64,000 nucleotides of DNA from Thiomicrorhabdus marina (GCF_017571465.1 NZ_JAGETV010000001.1:1-64000); one strand, 5' to 3'. Shown: positions 16,477-26,531, counted from the stretch's first letter. The notes: generated from the letters alone by a model not told the origin. Numbers and translations are program-made.

Positions 16477-17130
16477 TTACAGTACAGTAATTACATCGTT
16501 CTCAGCAAAACGTGACTTTGGTAATGTTGCATTGAAATCATCTTCTGCATGATAACCCAATGCAACTACTGCCACAGCCTTCAAGCCTTTTTCTAGCAGA
16601 GAAAACTCTTGGTCGAGTTTATCTAGATCAACGCCTTCAATCGGTACTGCATCAATCCTTAAAGCTCCTGCACCTAATAAAATCGTGCCGATATTCAGAT
16701 AAACTTGTTTCTGTGTCCAACACTCGACATCATCCCAATCCTTACGGTGCAGATCGGCATAGAAACGACGAACCTTCATCGCCATTTCTTTTCCTTCTAA
16801 ATTAGCAAAACGACCATCTTGCGCTTCTTGCTCAGTGACTTTCAGCAGATAGTCATCACTTATTTCGGTTTTTGCACAAAACAGAATAACATGCGAAGCA
16901 TCCATTATTTTTGGCTCATTGGCGTTGTAGGGAGTTTGTGCGCCCTTCGCAATACGGGCCTTACCAGCTTGATTGTCAGCGATAATAAAATGCCAAGGCT
17001 GCGAATTAATTGACGAAGGACTAAAACGCAATAATTGTTTTATCTGCTCAAAATCGCTGCAACTAATAATTTTATCCGCAGCAAACTTTTTAGTGGCATA
17101 ACGGTTTTTGGCAATTTCAACAATATTCAT
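16477..17130 (-). CDS. nfsB: NAD(P)H nitroreductase, NfsB family
   Basis: The start at 17130 has AAGGAAAGACTG directly upstream and gives 217 residues, the size of oxygen-insensitive nitroreductases. Longer frames to 17268 add sequence foreign to the family. Landmarks are NRYATKKFAADK at the N-terminus, RFSPSSINSQPWHFIIADN (FMN phosphate and isoalloxazine contacts), and the C-terminal half QKQVYLNIGTILLGAGALRI then ALGYHAEDDFN. These FMN enzymes reduce nitroaromatics and quinones with NAD(P)H in two-electron steps in the cytoplasm. The upstream neighbour at 17207 is divergent. Confidence 0.9.
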   Translation of the reverse strand: MNIVEIAKNRYATKKFAADKIISCSDFEQIKQLLRFSPSSINSQPWHFIIADNQAGKARIAKGAQTPYNANEPKIMDASHVILFCAKTEISDDYLLKVTEQEAQDGRFANLEGKEMAMKVRRFYADLHRKDWDDVECWTQKQVYLNIGTILLGAGALRIDAVPIEGVDLDKLDQEFSLLEKGLKAVAVVALGYHAEDDFNATLPKSRFAENDVITVL

Positions 17131-17206
17131 CAGTCTTTCCTTTTGACGTTTTAACGCTATGATAAGCTTTCTAACAATTAAAGTCCTATAAACCAAAGAA
17201 TCAAGC

Positions 17207-17812
17207 ATGAACAAACCCTTCTCCCAATCTTGTGAAGAAAACAAACACGTGATTCTCGAATCTATCACCCCCTATTTAAGAGATAAAAAGTCGGTTTTAG
17301 AAATTGCCAGCGGGACAGGCCAGCATGCCATTCATTTTACTGAACAGCTTAACCATTTAAGCTGGCAAACTTCCGATTTAATCGAATCTCATTCGGGCAT
17401 TTGCCAATGGCTTGAAGAAGCACAAATCGACAATATTATCAGCCCTATCGAGCTTAATGTATCTGAGCCGGAACAATGGCCAAAAACGCAGTTTGATGCC
17501 GTTTTTAGCGCGAACAGTTTTCACATTATGGCTAAGCAAAATATTGTCGATTTATTCGAACATCTTCCACAAGTACTCGCCAGAAAAGCCACACTGATGA
17601 TTTATGGCCCTTTTAATTACAATGGCCGGTTCACCAGTGACAGTAACGCCCGTTTTAATGATTGGCTAAAACAGCGCAATCCAAACAGTGGGATTAAGGA
17701 TTTTGAATGGTGCGACCAACTCGCAGAACAGGCCGGCTTAACTCTGATTAACGATATTGAGATGCCGCAGAACAATAGAATATTGGTTTGGCAAAACACC
17801 TTAGGAAACTGA
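17207..17812 (+). CDS. DUF938 family SAM-dependent methyltransferase-like protein
   Basis: This 201-residue cytoplasmic protein has the Rossmann methyltransferase motif I VLEIASGTGQHAIHFTEQL at about 29-47. It continues with SWQTSDL, FDAVFSANSFHIM and LMIYGPFNYNGRFTSDSNAR, which are diagnostic of DUF938/UPF0585 proteins. The substrate is not known. It is preceded by its own intergenic region shared with divergent nfsB, and is convergent with the YaiI-type gene, separated by a small hairpin. Confidence 0.88.
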   Translation: MNKPFSQSCEENKHVILESITPYLRDKKSVLEIASGTGQHAIHFTEQLNHLSWQTSDLIESHSGICQWLEEAQIDNIISPIELNVSEPEQWPKTQFDAVFSANSFHIMAKQNIVDLFEHLPQVLARKATLMIYGPFNYNGRFTSDSNARFNDWLKQRNPNSGIKDFEWCDQLAEQAGLTLINDIEMPQNNRILVWQNTLGN

Positions 17813-17816
17813 GAAG

Positions 17817-17847
17817 AAGTCCTCTTCGATTTGAACGCGGAGGACTT
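17817..17847. terminator. Weak hairpin between two convergent genes
   Basis: AAGTCCTC (17817-17824) pairs with GAGGACTT (17840-17847) across a 15-base loop. There is no good T tract on either side, so termination here is uncertain. Confidence 0.4.
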
Positions 17848-17859
17848 ATTCCGCCTTCC

Positions 17860-18312
17860 CTAACTCTTGTGCTTAGCTAGCCATTTATCGAGTTGATTGG
17901 CAAAAGCTTGGCGATCTTTTTGATTAAGCGCGTCTGGGCCACCGGTTTGAATTCCGCTAGAGCGTAAAGTTTCCATAAAATCTCGCATATTCAGGCGCTG
18001 TTTAATATTGCTCTCGGTATAAAGTTCGCCCCGTGGATTTAAGGCTAACGCCCCCTTAGCAATAACCTCTGAAGCCAATGGGATGTCGGCAGTAATCACC
18101 AAGTCATTTTCTTGGCAATTCTGCACAATCCAGTTATCGGCTACATCAAAACCGGCTTCCACTTGGCGAAACTGAATATGCTTCGAGCTCGGTATACGCA
18201 TAAAGTGGTTCGCTACCAAGACCAACGGCATTTCCGTTCTGAGCGCCGCCTTAAAAAGTATTTCCTTTATCACCACCGGACACGCATCGGCATCAACCCA
18301 TATAGTTCTCAC
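17860..18312 (-). CDS. yaiI: YaiI/YqxD family protein (UPF0178)
   Basis: This 150-residue protein begins [20 protein letters not shown], the signature of the UPF0178/DUF188 family. It continues with [28 protein letters not shown] and [11 protein letters not shown]...TGGP. The acidic residues in VDADACP and ITADIPLA resemble a PIN/NYN-type nuclease centre, although no activity is established for the family. It is a single gene convergent with the DUF938 gene. Confidence 0.92.
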   Translation of the reverse strand: MRTIWVDADACPVVIKEILFKAALRTEMPLVLVANHFMRIPSSKHIQFRQVEAGFDVADNWIVQNCQENDLVITADIPLASEVIAKGALALNPRGELYTESNIKQRLNMRDFMETLRSSGIQTGGPDALNQKDRQAFANQLDKWLAKHKS

Positions 18313-18504
18313 AGCATTTCCTTAAATTCAGCTTTAACCCTTATGTTCCATGCAGGGGAATATACCAGAAATGAAGTCTGCAAATGGTTTCTAGCAAGCG
18401 ATGAAAGTCTAAAATAATTGTGTTATTGCCAGATTTTGAAGGAATCTTTGCCTCAAAAACTTGGCTTAAAAAATGCTTAACTCCCAAAAACCACAAATTT
18501 AATT

Positions 18505-19719
18505 ATGGATGCAACTGCTATGGTTTCATTGGATTTCAGTAAACCCAGTATTCTACGCAATATGTTCTTCACCTACATCGGTGCCGGTTTAGGAATGGGG
18601 CTAGTCTTTCCGGTGTTTGCCAGCCTGTTTGTGAACTATAAGGAGGGGATGTTACTTTGGTTTGTTATCGGCTGTGTGCTTGCAGGCATATCTATTGGGG
18701 TATTTAACTACTGGCTACTTAAAGAGCGCCTGCTAAAAAGGCTCATGCGTATCGGCCAAGTCGCAAATGCCATCAGTCAAAACGACATCTCGCAGCAATG
18801 CACGCTGCAAAGTAATGATTTCATTGGTGATATGGCAGCCAGCTTCAACAAGATGACAGCAAATTTACGCCAAATGGTCGAACAAATTAAAAACGTTACC
18901 GATTCGTTGAACAATGCATCTAACAGTATGATGTCGGTATCCCAAAATACACATCAAGGCGTCACCGAACAGAAAAACGGGACGGCAGAAGTTGCCGCAT
19001 CCATCGACAACATGACGCAGACCGCGTTTGAAATGTCCCGTAATACTCTGGATGCAACTCATGCCGCCAAGCAGGCAGAACAGGCCACAGATTCCGGTTC
19101 GCAAGTAGTCAATCAAGCAATTCAATCAATCCAATTACTTGCCAATGAAGTCGAAGATACTTCCAAAGTTATCCAAAACCTGAAAAACGACAGTGAAAAT
19201 ATCACCTCAGTACTGTCTGTTATCAAAGAGATTTCCGAACAGACCAATCTTTTGGCTCTGAACGCAGCGATTGAAGCGGCACGTGCCGGTGAACACGGCC
19301 GAGGCTTCGCCGTAGTAGCCGATGAAGTACGCACTCTCGCTGCGAGAACGCAAGCATCCGCAGTGCAGATTGAAGCGATTATCGAGCAACTGCAAGGCGT
19401 TGCCGATAATGCCGTTAGTGTGATGTTAAATGGTCAAGACCAAGCTTTAAAGAGTGTTAATCAAGCCAATAATGCTGGAGAAGCCTTACACTTGATTGCC
19501 GATGCCGTGCGCACAATCACTCAGAAGAACCTGCAAATCGAAAAATCGGCCGAACAACAAAAACAGCAATCAGAAATCGTCAAAGCGAATATGCAATCAA
19601 TTCAACAAGTCAGTCACAGTGTTGCCGATGGCGCTGACCACACTGCCGATGCTTGCCAGAAAGTAAACAGCTATGCTGCCGAGCTTCAACAACTGATTCA
19701 GCAGTTTAAAACCCGTTAA
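18505..19719 (+). CDS. Membrane methyl-accepting chemotaxis protein with minimal periplasmic loop
   Basis: This 404-residue protein has two helices at about 21-43 and 49-70 separated by only a few residues, so there is almost no periplasmic sensor. A HAMP domain (about 72-125) and a full MCP signalling domain follow, with its tip at about 246-279 ([20 protein letters not shown], then [13 protein letters not shown]). With no ligand domain it may sense membrane state, temperature or energy, or signal through partners; that is inference. A second ATG at 18520 has GGA ten bases upstream and may be the true start. A terminator follows at 19742. Confidence 0.88.
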   Translation: MDATAMVSLDFSKPSILRNMFFTYIGAGLGMGLVFPVFASLFVNYKEGMLLWFVIGCVLAGISIGVFNYWLLKERLLKRLMRIGQVANAISQNDISQQCTLQSNDFIGDMAASFNKMTANLRQMVEQIKNVTDSLNNASNSMMSVSQNTHQGVTEQKNGTAEVAASIDNMTQTAFEMSRNTLDATHAAKQAEQATDSGSQVVNQAIQSIQLLANEVEDTSKVIQNLKNDSENITSVLSVIKEISEQTNLLALNAAIEAARAGEHGRGFAVVADEVRTLAARTQASAVQIEAIIEQLQGVADNAVSVMLNGQDQALKSVNQANNAGEALHLIADAVRTITQKNLQIEKSAEQQKQQSEIVKANMQSIQQVSHSVADGADHTADACQKVNSYAAELQQLIQQFKTR

Positions 19720-19741
19720 ATCATCCCTATTCCCCTAAAAC

Positions 19742-19771
19742 AAAAAGGCAGAGTATCAACTCTGCCTTTTT
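19742..19771. terminator. Bidirectional terminator between the MCP gene and ybiT
   Basis: The stem AAAAAGGCAGAGT / ACTCTGCCTTTTT has a short loop, with A and T runs on both sides, between convergent genes. Confidence 0.92.
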
Positions 19772-19788
19772 ATTGGAAACGACGAAAA

Positions 19789-21390
19789 TTAGTCAGCCAT
19801 CTTCTCAAGATATGACTCATAATCACCGCGGTAATCTTCAATACCGTTTTCGGTCATCACCATCAGACGCGTGGCAATCGATGAAACAAACTCGCGGTCA
19901 TGCGATACGAAAATCACTGTACCCGGGAAGTTTTCCAAAGCGATGTTCAATGATTCAATGGATTCCATATCCAAGTGGTTGGTCGGTTCATCCATAATCA
20001 GTACATTCGGCTTTTGCAGCATTAGCTTACCGAATAACATACGCCCTTGCTCACCACCGGATAGCACCTTAACCGACTTACCGATCTCTTTCTGCGAGAA
20101 CAACAAACGCCCCAATATACCGCGGATAACTTGCTCGTCATCACCTGCTTGCTTCCATTGACTCATCCAATCCAATAGATTCAAATCTTCTTCAAAGTCG
20201 GCTGCATGATCCTGTGCGTAGTAACCGATAGTAGTGTTTTCCGACCATTTAACTTCCCCAGCCGTTAAATCGGTATCGCCCACCAAACATTTCAAGAAAG
20301 TGGTTTTACCGATACCATTACCACCGATAACCGCTAGACGTTCTTCGGCTTCCAGCATCAGGCTAAAGTCTTTGATGACTTCATTGTCGCCCTCTTCGTC
20401 CGCATAGGTCTTGCTCAGGTTTTCGATTTCTAATGCCAAACGGAACAGCTTCTTCTCTTGTTCGAAACGGATAAACGGATTAACACGACTAGAAGGCTTC
20501 ACCTCCTCCAATTCAATTTTATCGATTAACTTGGCACGTGAAGTCGCTTGTTTCGCTTTAGAAGCGTTGGCCGAGAAACGGCTAACAAACGATTTCAGCT
20601 CATTAATTTGCGCCTGTTTCTTGGCATTATCAGACAATAGACGCTCACGTGCTTGGGTTGAAGCCGTCATGTATTCATCGTAATTCCCCGGATAAATGCG
20701 CAGTTCGCCATAATCCAAATCCGCCATATGAGTACAAACCGAATTCAAAAAGTGACGGTCGTGGGAAATAATAATCATGGTTGATTTGCGGTCATTTAAA
20801 ACCGTTTCCAACCAACGGATGGTATCGATATCCAAGTTATTGGTCGGTTCGTCAAGTAACAGAATATCCGGATTAGCGAATAGCGCTTGTGCCAAAAGCA
20901 CACGCAACTTCCAACCTGGGGCAACTTCACTCATCGGTCCGAAATGCTGTTCAACCGGAATCCCTACGCCTAATAACAGTTCACCGGCGCGCGATTCAGC
21001 CGTGTAACCGTCCATTTCGGCAAACTGTACTTCAAGTTCGGCAACCAGCATGCCTTCTTCTTCAGACATTTCCGGTAAGCCGTAGATGCGGTCACGCTCT
21101 TTCTTGACTTCCCACAGTTCGGCATCACCCATAATTACCGTATCCACTACGGTAAACTCTTCATAGGCAAACTGATCCTGTTTCAATTTACCCAGACGTT
21201 CATTCGGATCAAGACTCACTGTCCCGCTAGTTTGCTCAAGATCTCCGCCAAGAATTTTCATTAGCGTAGACTTACCACAACCATTGGCACCAATCAGACC
21301 ATAGCGGTTACCGTCGCCAAACTTAACGGAAATGTCTTCAAAAAGTGGCTTTTCGCCAAATTGCATCGTAATATTCGCGGTCGATAACAC
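19789..21390 (-). CDS. ybiT: ABC-F family ATPase YbiT
   Basis: This 533-residue protein has two ABC domains and no membrane part. The first Walker A is GANGCGKST near residue 34 and the second GGNGIGKTT near 356. Both halves carry DEPTNNLD or DEPTNHLD Walker B segments and the signature LSGGEQGRM in the second. The P-site linker region is rich in charged residues ([20 protein letters not shown]). Length and the opening [20 protein letters not shown] match YbiT, an ABC-F translation factor that binds the ribosomal E site and modulates elongation. It is a single gene with a 200-bp upstream region shared with divergent rhlE. Confidence 0.93.
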   Translation of the reverse strand: MLSTANITMQFGEKPLFEDISVKFGDGNRYGLIGANGCGKSTLMKILGGDLEQTSGTVSLDPNERLGKLKQDQFAYEEFTVVDTVIMGDAELWEVKKERDRIYGLPEMSEEEGMLVAELEVQFAEMDGYTAESRAGELLLGVGIPVEQHFGPMSEVAPGWKLRVLLAQALFANPDILLLDEPTNNLDIDTIRWLETVLNDRKSTMIIISHDRHFLNSVCTHMADLDYGELRIYPGNYDEYMTASTQARERLLSDNAKKQAQINELKSFVSRFSANASKAKQATSRAKLIDKIELEEVKPSSRVNPFIRFEQEKKLFRLALEIENLSKTYADEEGDNEVIKDFSLMLEAEERLAVIGGNGIGKTTFLKCLVGDTDLTAGEVKWSENTTIGYYAQDHAADFEEDLNLLDWMSQWKQAGDDEQVIRGILGRLLFSQKEIGKSVKVLSGGEQGRMLFGKLMLQKPNVLIMDEPTNHLDMESIESLNIALENFPGTVIFVSHDREFVSSIATRLMVMTENGIEDYRGDYESYLEKMAD

Positions 21391-21591
21391 CTTAAAATCC
21401 TTTAAAACTTTCTAGTCATTTTGAATGGGCGCTATTGTTGCATATTTTGCCGAGAATTTGACGATAGTCGGCGTCTTTAAGTAGCTGATTTGGCATTTAA
21501 TTCAAACTTTTTGGCATGAATCGGCTATTCTACGCAGATTATTTTTTCGAGCTATTTGCTCACCCTAAAAATGCTCCATCTTAAGGTCGCC

Positions 21592-23067
21592 ATGAAATTT
21601 ACTGAACTAGGTCTAAACGCTCACATCCTTAAAGCCGTCGAAAACACCGGTTATACCGAACCGACGCCAATCCAAGCGCAAGCAATTCCGGCGATTCTTG
21701 AAGGGCATGATGTGATGGCGGCAGCTCAAACCGGTACAGGAAAAACGGCCGGCTTTACCTTACCGTTATTGGAAAACCTATCCAAAGGCCGTAAAGCCAA
21801 ATCAAATCGCGCGCGCGCACTGATTTTAACGCCAACACGCGAGCTTGCTTTACAAGTTAGTGAAAGCGTCGAGACCTATGGTAAAGAGCTGTTTTTGCGC
21901 TCAACCGTAGTTTATGGGGGCGTTAAGATTAACCCGCAAATGCAGCGTTTATGCAAAGGGGTTGATATTCTGGTGGCAACACCGGGGCGTTTATTGGATC
22001 TGTATCAACAAAATGCGGTACGTTTTGACGATCTAGAAGTTTTGGTTTTAGACGAAGCTGACCGCATGTTAGATATGGGCTTTATCCGCGACATTAAAAA
22101 GATTCTGACCTTACTACCGAAAAATCGTCAAAACTTACTGTTCTCAGCAACCTTTTCGGAAGAAATTCGTGCCCTGGCAAAAGGCTTAGTGCATAACCCA
22201 ATCGAGATTTCGGTAACACCGGAAAACTCAACCGCAGAAACGGTTAAGCAGAAAATCTATCCGGTTGATAAATCACAGAAAACCAAACTACTTATTAAAT
22301 TAATTCAAGACCACGCATGGTATCAGGTTTTGGTTTTTACCCGAACCAAACACGGTGCCAACCGTCTGGCAACGCAACTTGAAAAAAATAAAATCCGAGC
22401 TGCGGCCATTCACGGCAATAAAAGCCAAAATGCTCGTGTACGTGCCTTAAACGAATTTAAAGACAATAAACTGCAAGTTCTCGTGGCGACGGATATTGCC
22501 GCTCGCGGGATTGATATTGATCTGCTACCACACGTAGTCAACTTTGACCTTCCGCATGTCTCTGAAGATTATGTACACCGCATTGGCCGTACCGGTCGCG
22601 CCGGTGCAAATGGTGAAGCAATTTCTCTGGTCTGCGCCGAAGAACACAAAGAGCTGGTCGGCATTGAAAACCTAATCAACCAAATTCTGCCGCGTGAGAT
22701 TGTAAAAGGTTTTGAACCAAGCAATCCGCTTGCTGAATCAAGACTTGGCATTAAAAAGAAAAAACCGAAGAAGCCAAAAAAGAAAAAAGTCTGGCAAGAC
22801 AACCTTGAGGCAAGCACGAATAGTAGCCCAGCAACTAAACAAACTGATAAGCCAAAACCTCAACAGCGTCGTCAGTCAAAGCCACAAGGGCAAAGTCGTA
22901 AGCCGGATAGCGGTGAACAACCTAGACAGGAACAAAAACCGGCTAATCGTCGCCCGAGAAATCGCAGACCGGCCAACGCCCAAAAAGCCAATGGTGAAAA
23001 CGGTAACCGTAGTAACAGCAGAAGAGCAAATTCCAATCGCCCTGCAAATCGAAACAACCAAGATTAA
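21592..23067 (+). CDS. rhlE: DEAD-box RNA helicase RhlE
   Basis: The ATG at 21592 follows AAGG and starts [20 protein letters not shown], as in RhlE; upstream TTG and ATG codons are in frame but add non-family sequence. Helicase motifs in order are the Q motif [48 protein letters not shown] and HRIGRTGR. The last 115 residues are a disordered Lys/Arg/Asn/Gln tail of RNA-binding type ([12 protein letters not shown], then [11 protein letters not shown]). RhlE-type helicases act in ribosome assembly and RNA turnover, often at low temperature. The DUF2058 gene starts 17 bp after it, so co-transcription is likely. Confidence 0.92.
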   Translation: MKFTELGLNAHILKAVENTGYTEPTPIQAQAIPAILEGHDVMAAAQTGTGKTAGFTLPLLENLSKGRKAKSNRARALILTPTRELALQVSESVETYGKELFLRSTVVYGGVKINPQMQRLCKGVDILVATPGRLLDLYQQNAVRFDDLEVLVLDEADRMLDMGFIRDIKKILTLLPKNRQNLLFSATFSEEIRALAKGLVHNPIEISVTPENSTAETVKQKIYPVDKSQKTKLLIKLIQDHAWYQVLVFTRTKHGANRLATQLEKNKIRAAAIHGNKSQNARVRALNEFKDNKLQVLVATDIAARGIDIDLLPHVVNFDLPHVSEDYVHRIGRTGRAGANGEAISLVCAEEHKELVGIENLINQILPREIVKGFEPSNPLAESRLGIKKKKPKKPKKKKVWQDNLEASTNSSPATKQTDKPKPQQRRQSKPQGQSRKPDSGEQPRQEQKPANRRPRNRRPANAQKANGENGNRSNSRRANSNRPANRNNQD

Positions 23068-23084
23068 ACAATTAGGAAAACACA

Positions 23085-23642
23085 ATGGCGGGTTCACTTT
23101 TTGACCAACTGAAAAAATCCGGCTTGGTAGATGATAAAAGAGCCAAGAAAGTTCAACGCGAAAAGCAACAGCAGAATAAACAGCAAAAGGCCAATAAAGC
23201 AAAAAAAGGCGAACGTCAACAGAATGAAGCCGCCCTGCTTGCTGCTAAAGCCGCTGAAGAAAAAGCGCAACGTGATAAAGAACTAAATCAGAAGCGCCAG
23301 CAAGAACAAGCCGAAAAAGCCAAACAAGCCGAGCTTAAACAGATTATCCAAAGCAATCAGCTTAAAGGCTATGAAGGTGATATCGCCTATAACTTTGCCG
23401 ATGGTTCAAATGTTAAAACCCTACACATCAATGAAAAAACGCAAAAAGCGCTCGCTAAAGAACAACTTCTAATTGTGCGTTTTGGCAACAGTTATGCGTT
23501 GCTTAATGCTGATCAGCAAGAGAAAATTGAACAGCGCGATGCCTCGGTTATCGTCAAAAACGAAAGCTTAGAAACCAAGCTTTCTAAAGAAGACGAAGAT
23601 TACTATTCCAAATTTGAAATCCCAGACGATTTAGTCTGGTAA
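23085..23642 (+). CDS. DUF2058 family protein (YaiL-like)
   Basis: This 185-residue protein opens MAGSLFDQLKKSGLVDDKRA, characteristic of DUF2058/YaiL. Residues 20-95 form a long charged coiled coil rich in Lys, Gln and Glu. The C-terminal part is a small folded domain (YNFADGSNVKTLHINEKTQK) that ends EDEDYYSKFEIPDDLVW. AGGA lies upstream of the ATG, and the gene follows rhlE by 17 bp. Family members are nucleoid- or ribosome-associated candidates without a settled function. Confidence 0.88.
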   Translation: MAGSLFDQLKKSGLVDDKRAKKVQREKQQQNKQQKANKAKKGERQQNEAALLAAKAAEEKAQRDKELNQKRQQEQAEKAKQAELKQIIQSNQLKGYEGDIAYNFADGSNVKTLHINEKTQKALAKEQLLIVRFGNSYALLNADQQEKIEQRDASVIVKNESLETKLSKEDEDYYSKFEIPDDLVW

Positions 23643-23716
23643 TGATCGGTTTGGTTTATCGACTTCAGACCGTTACCATAGACAACACTAAACAAACAGA
23701 CCTAAGCGAATTCTAG

Positions 23717-24136
23717 ATGGCAAATAAACCTGATTGGCTAAATGAACGCTCCGCAGCAATCCCGATAATTAAGGATAAAAGCGGCTTTAACGTCGTTTTA
23801 GTAACCACAAAACCGAAAGAAAAAGACAACTGGATTTTTCCTAAAGGACAAGTCGAACTCGGCATGACTGCCTATGACTCTGCCGCCAAAGAAGCGTTTG
23901 AAGAAGCTGGGGTAATTGGCCGAATTAATTCCACCCTTTTCGATCAATACCAACATCAAAAATGGGGTGGAAAAATGCTTGTCAAAGTTTACACCCTCGA
24001 AGTAACTGAAATTCTTGATACATGGGATGAAATGCGAGATCGCAATCGTCAGATTGTGCCACTAGATCAAGCAATCGAAATCGTCCACTCTGTGCAGAAA
24101 GAAACGTTGATTAAGCTTAAACAGCAGTTGTTCTAA
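23717..24136 (+). CDS. NUDIX hydrolase
   Basis: This 139-residue single-domain NUDIX protein has the box at about 42-65 (FPKGQVELGMTAYD, then SAAKEAFEEAGV). Compared with GX5EX7REUXEEXGU, the first Glu is Met and the Arg is Lys. The metal-binding EE pair is kept. The layout (WIFPKGQVE, then a second strand with GGKMLVKVYTLEV) resembles diphosphoinositol-polyphosphate-type and related NUDIX enzymes, so nucleotide or polyphosphate substrates are possible. The gene sits 74 bp after the DUF2058 gene. Confidence 0.82.
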   Translation: MANKPDWLNERSAAIPIIKDKSGFNVVLVTTKPKEKDNWIFPKGQVELGMTAYDSAAKEAFEEAGVIGRINSTLFDQYQHQKWGGKMLVKVYTLEVTEILDTWDEMRDRNRQIVPLDQAIEIVHSVQKETLIKLKQQLF

Positions 24137-24476
24137 ACCTCCAAAAAGGAGGCCAGTTCTTAAGTCCGAGGTAACTTTAATACAATTTTAATACAAGCCT
24201 TTTAACTCTTGAGCTAGTCTAATGTAACTGGTTTTATAGGTGAACTATTAAGCTATCTGCATTAAAACCTGAAATAAATGGATTAAAGCTAGCTATTTCT
24301 TAAAATTCGTCATATACTTTTTGTGCTCGAAAAAATTCTAAAAGATTTACATCCTACATTTTGCCGTATTGTTTATGACATTTCGGCCTGCAGTATCTAA
24401 GTTTCAACAGTTTTACCTTCAGCACCACCCGCCTATTGCAGGCAGTTAATTCATTAAAATATAAGGTTGTTATATT
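24137..24476 (+). promoter_or_regulatory. Long 5' region of the cold-shock gene with a long-range stem
   Basis: There are 340 bp without a gene. A small CCTCC/GGAGG hairpin follows the NUDIX stop (24138-24153). GCCTGCA (24386-24392) pairs with TGCAGGC (24437-24443) around a 44-base loop, ending 33 bases before the cold-shock ATG. Long structured leaders are usual for cspA-type mRNAs and act in temperature control. AAGG at 24463-24466 is the ribosome site. The promoter itself is not assigned. Confidence 0.45.
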
Positions 24477-24686
24477 ATGTCTAATACAGTAAAAGGAACC
24501 GTTAAGTGGTTCAACGAAACAAAAGGTTTTGGCTTCCTACAACAAGAAAACGGTCCAGATGTTTTTGCTCACTTCAGCGCAATCTCTAGCTCAGGCTTCA
24601 AAACTTTAGCTGAAGGCCAAAAAGTAGAATTCGAAGTTAAAGACGGTCCAAAAGGTCCACAAGCGGAAAACATCACTGTTATCTAA
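24477..24686 (+). CDS. CspA-family cold-shock protein
   Basis: This 69-residue protein is a single OB-fold cold-shock domain with RNP1 KGFGFL and RNP2 VFAHF, the residues that stack on single-stranded RNA or DNA. It begins [20 protein letters not shown], typical for CspA/CspD-type RNA chaperones. The codons look like those of a highly expressed gene. It has a long leader and a strong terminator. A DEAD-box helicase gene lies immediately downstream, a pairing that fits cold adaptation of RNA metabolism. The exact paralogue (cspA, C, D or E) cannot be told. Confidence 0.95.
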   Translation: MSNTVKGTVKWFNETKGFGFLQQENGPDVFAHFSAISSSGFKTLAEGQKVEFEVKDGPKGPQAENITVI

Positions 24687-24708
24687 GCTTGTCTGCATAA
24701 GACTTCTT

Positions 24709-24741
24709 AAAAAGCCGAGGCAGCAATGTCTCGGCTTTTTT
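24709..24741 (+). terminator. Terminator after the cold-shock gene
   Basis: The stem AAAAGCCGAGGC / GTCTCGGCTTTT is followed by TTTTTGCTTTT on the plus strand, 23 bp after the stop codon. Confidence 0.92.
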
Positions 24742-24804
24742 GCTTTTACAGCATAAAAAATCTAAACCACTCTTTCGAACTTACATACTTTGTACGAGGC
24801 CATT

Positions 24805-25974
24805 ATGTCTTTCGCTAAACTTGGATTATCCGACTCGATTCTAAAAGCACTTACGGATTCCGACTACCAAAAGCCGACTGAGATTCAGCAAAAAGCCATT
24901 CCGCTGATTTTAAAAGGTGAAGACATTATTGCCTCGGCACAAACCGGCACCGGAAAGACGGCCAGTTTTGTCCTGCCGATGCTTGAGCTTTTGAATAATG
25001 GCGATGCCGTTCGTGGTCGCTCTATTCGCGCTTTGATTTTAGTACCGACGCGAGAATTGGCAAAACAGGTTGATACAAGCATTCAACGCTACGGCAAAAA
25101 CCTAAATCTGAGTTCACTGGCAATTTACGGCGGCACGGACATTGACGCGGATAAGGAAAAACTAGCGAAAGGGATTGATATTCTGGTGGCCACACCGGGC
25201 AGATTGCTAGACATGGCCTATCAACGCAATCTGTTTTTTAACGATTTAGAATTTTTAGTGCTGGATGAAGCCGACAAAATGCTCGATATGGGCTTTATTG
25301 ACGACCTTAATAAAATCATCGACCGCCTACCTAGTGATCGCCAAAGCATGCTATTTTCCGCAACTTTAGACGGCAAAGTACGCTATCTGGCAGATACGGT
25401 TTATAGCGATGCGGTCGAGGTTAAGGTTTCGCCAAAAGGCAAAACACCAAATATTGAACAGTGGATGATTGCGGTCGATAAAGACACCAAATCCGCCCTG
25501 CTTAGCCATTTGATTAAAGAAAACGATTGGGATCAAGCGTTAATCTTTGTCGAGAAAAAACACTCAGCGGCAAAACTGGTTGAACAGTTAGCTAAACGCG
25601 GTATTACTGCGGATTCAATTCACGCCGGGCGTAGTCAGGCACAACGCGAACGTGTTTGGAATGACTTTAAAACCGGCAAACTGCAATTTCTCGTCGCGAC
25701 AGGCGTTGCCGCCCGCGGACTCGATATGCAAAACCTTAGCCGAGTGATTAACTACGATTTACCTTATCCGGCAGAAGAATATATCCACCGTATCGGTCGA
25801 ACTGGCCGCGCTGGCCAAAAAGGCGAAGCGATTTCACTGGTATCAAAAGACGACTTCAAAAATCTCTGCATGATTGAAAGCCTGCTTAACCACCTGCTTG
25901 AACGCCGCGAAATCGAAGAATTCCCAATACGCAAAGCCGTACCGATTTCAATTCTTAACTACCACAAACGCTAG
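24805..25974 (+). CDS. DEAD-box RNA helicase, RhlE-like without C-terminal tail
   Basis: The start at 24805 follows GAGG by five bases. The 389-residue protein is a helicase core only: Q motif [42 protein letters not shown], then VAARGLDMQ and HRIGRTGR. The very short C-terminus (FPIRKAVPISILNYHKR) lacks the basic tail of the rhlE gene at 21592. It is probably a cold-inducible RNA helicase given its place next to the csp gene. Between the two lies the csp terminator, so it would need its own promoter or read-through. Confidence 0.9.
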   Translation: MSFAKLGLSDSILKALTDSDYQKPTEIQQKAIPLILKGEDIIASAQTGTGKTASFVLPMLELLNNGDAVRGRSIRALILVPTRELAKQVDTSIQRYGKNLNLSSLAIYGGTDIDADKEKLAKGIDILVATPGRLLDMAYQRNLFFNDLEFLVLDEADKMLDMGFIDDLNKIIDRLPSDRQSMLFSATLDGKVRYLADTVYSDAVEVKVSPKGKTPNIEQWMIAVDKDTKSALLSHLIKENDWDQALIFVEKKHSAAKLVEQLAKRGITADSIHAGRSQAQRERVWNDFKTGKLQFLVATGVAARGLDMQNLSRVINYDLPYPAEEYIHRIGRTGRAGQKGEAISLVSKDDFKNLCMIESLLNHLLERREIEEFPIRKAVPISILNYHKR

Positions 25975-25983
25975 GCACAAAAA

Positions 25984-26001
25984 AGCCTGCAATTGCAGGC
26001 T
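25984..26001 (-). terminator. Terminator of the DUF3820 gene
   Basis: The perfect palindrome AGCCTGCAATTGCAGGCT is followed on the minus strand by TTTTTT. On the plus strand the T tract is poor, so it mainly serves the minus-strand gene. Confidence 0.8.
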
Positions 26002-26027
26002 CATTAAACTGTCGAAATCTATTGAAT

Positions 26028-26249
26028 TTAAACTTGGTTACTCTTTTTTAAGGGATCAAGCAGATGCTTTAAGCCATTGTGGTCTAGCTCATGCATCAGA
26101 GCCAATAACTGCCCCAAATTCCCCTCAGGGAAACCCTTAGCCGCAAACCAATTCAGGTAATTACCCGGCAAATCCGCAATCACACGCCCCTTGTATTTGC
26201 CATAAGGCATGGTCACGACAACAAGCTTTTTTAAGTTTTCTGGGTTCAT
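26028..26249 (-). CDS. DUF3820 family protein
   Basis: The start at 26249 (MNPENLKKLVVVTMPYGKYK) gives 73 residues; a TTG three codons earlier is also in frame. The pattern MPYGKYKGRVIADLPGNYL and the GFPEGNLGQLLALMHELDHN segment match DUF3820, small cytoplasmic proteins sometimes annotated as quorum-sensing-regulated virulence factors. Function is unknown. It is the last minus-strand gene after the duplicated toxin-antitoxin region, 28 bp after the first YoeB stop. Confidence 0.85.
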   Translation of the reverse strand: MNPENLKKLVVVTMPYGKYKGRVIADLPGNYLNWFAAKGFPEGNLGQLLALMHELDHNGLKHLLDPLKKSNQV

Positions 26250-26276
26250 AAGTAGCAAAATTAAATTAAACGGCTT

Positions 26277-26531
26277 TTAGTAATGATGACGAAGTTGAGC
26301 AATTAATAAATCATCATCGACCACTTTATAAACGATGAGATGTTCTTGATTGACTCGACGTGACCAGTAACCTGAAAGCGCGTGTTTTAAACTTTCAGGC
26401 TTACCAATCCCCTCAAAAGGGTCGCGCTGAATTTCCTTAATAAGTAAGTTAATTCGTTTCAGCGTCTTTTTATCTTGTCTTTGAAAGTACAGATAATCTT
26501 CCCAAGCATTATCCGAGAAAATCAGTCGCAT
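26277..26531 (-). CDS. yoeB: YoeB-type toxin, copy A, catalytic Arg65 replaced by Leu
   Basis: This 84-residue protein has exactly the length of E. coli YoeB and aligns throughout (FEGIGKP, LKHALSGYWSRR, final RHHY). YoeB is a ribosome-dependent mRNA endonuclease whose catalytic residues are Glu46, Arg65 and His83. Glu46, His83 and Tyr84 are present here, but position 65 is Leu (NQEHLIVYKV); the codon is CTC where copy B has CGC. The toxin is therefore probably weak or dead. It overlaps its antitoxin gene by 10 bp. Confidence 0.88.
   Translation of the reverse strand: MRLIFSDNAWEDYLYFQRQDKKTLKRINLLIKEIQRDPFEGIGKPESLKHALSGYWSRRVNQEHLIVYKVVDDDLLIAQLRHHY

Noticed and set aside
22712-23104. 130-residue plus-strand frame at the end of rhlE
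   Set aside because: It is a shifted frame of the basic RhlE tail; low-complexity Lys/Arg/Asn codons stay open in several frames.
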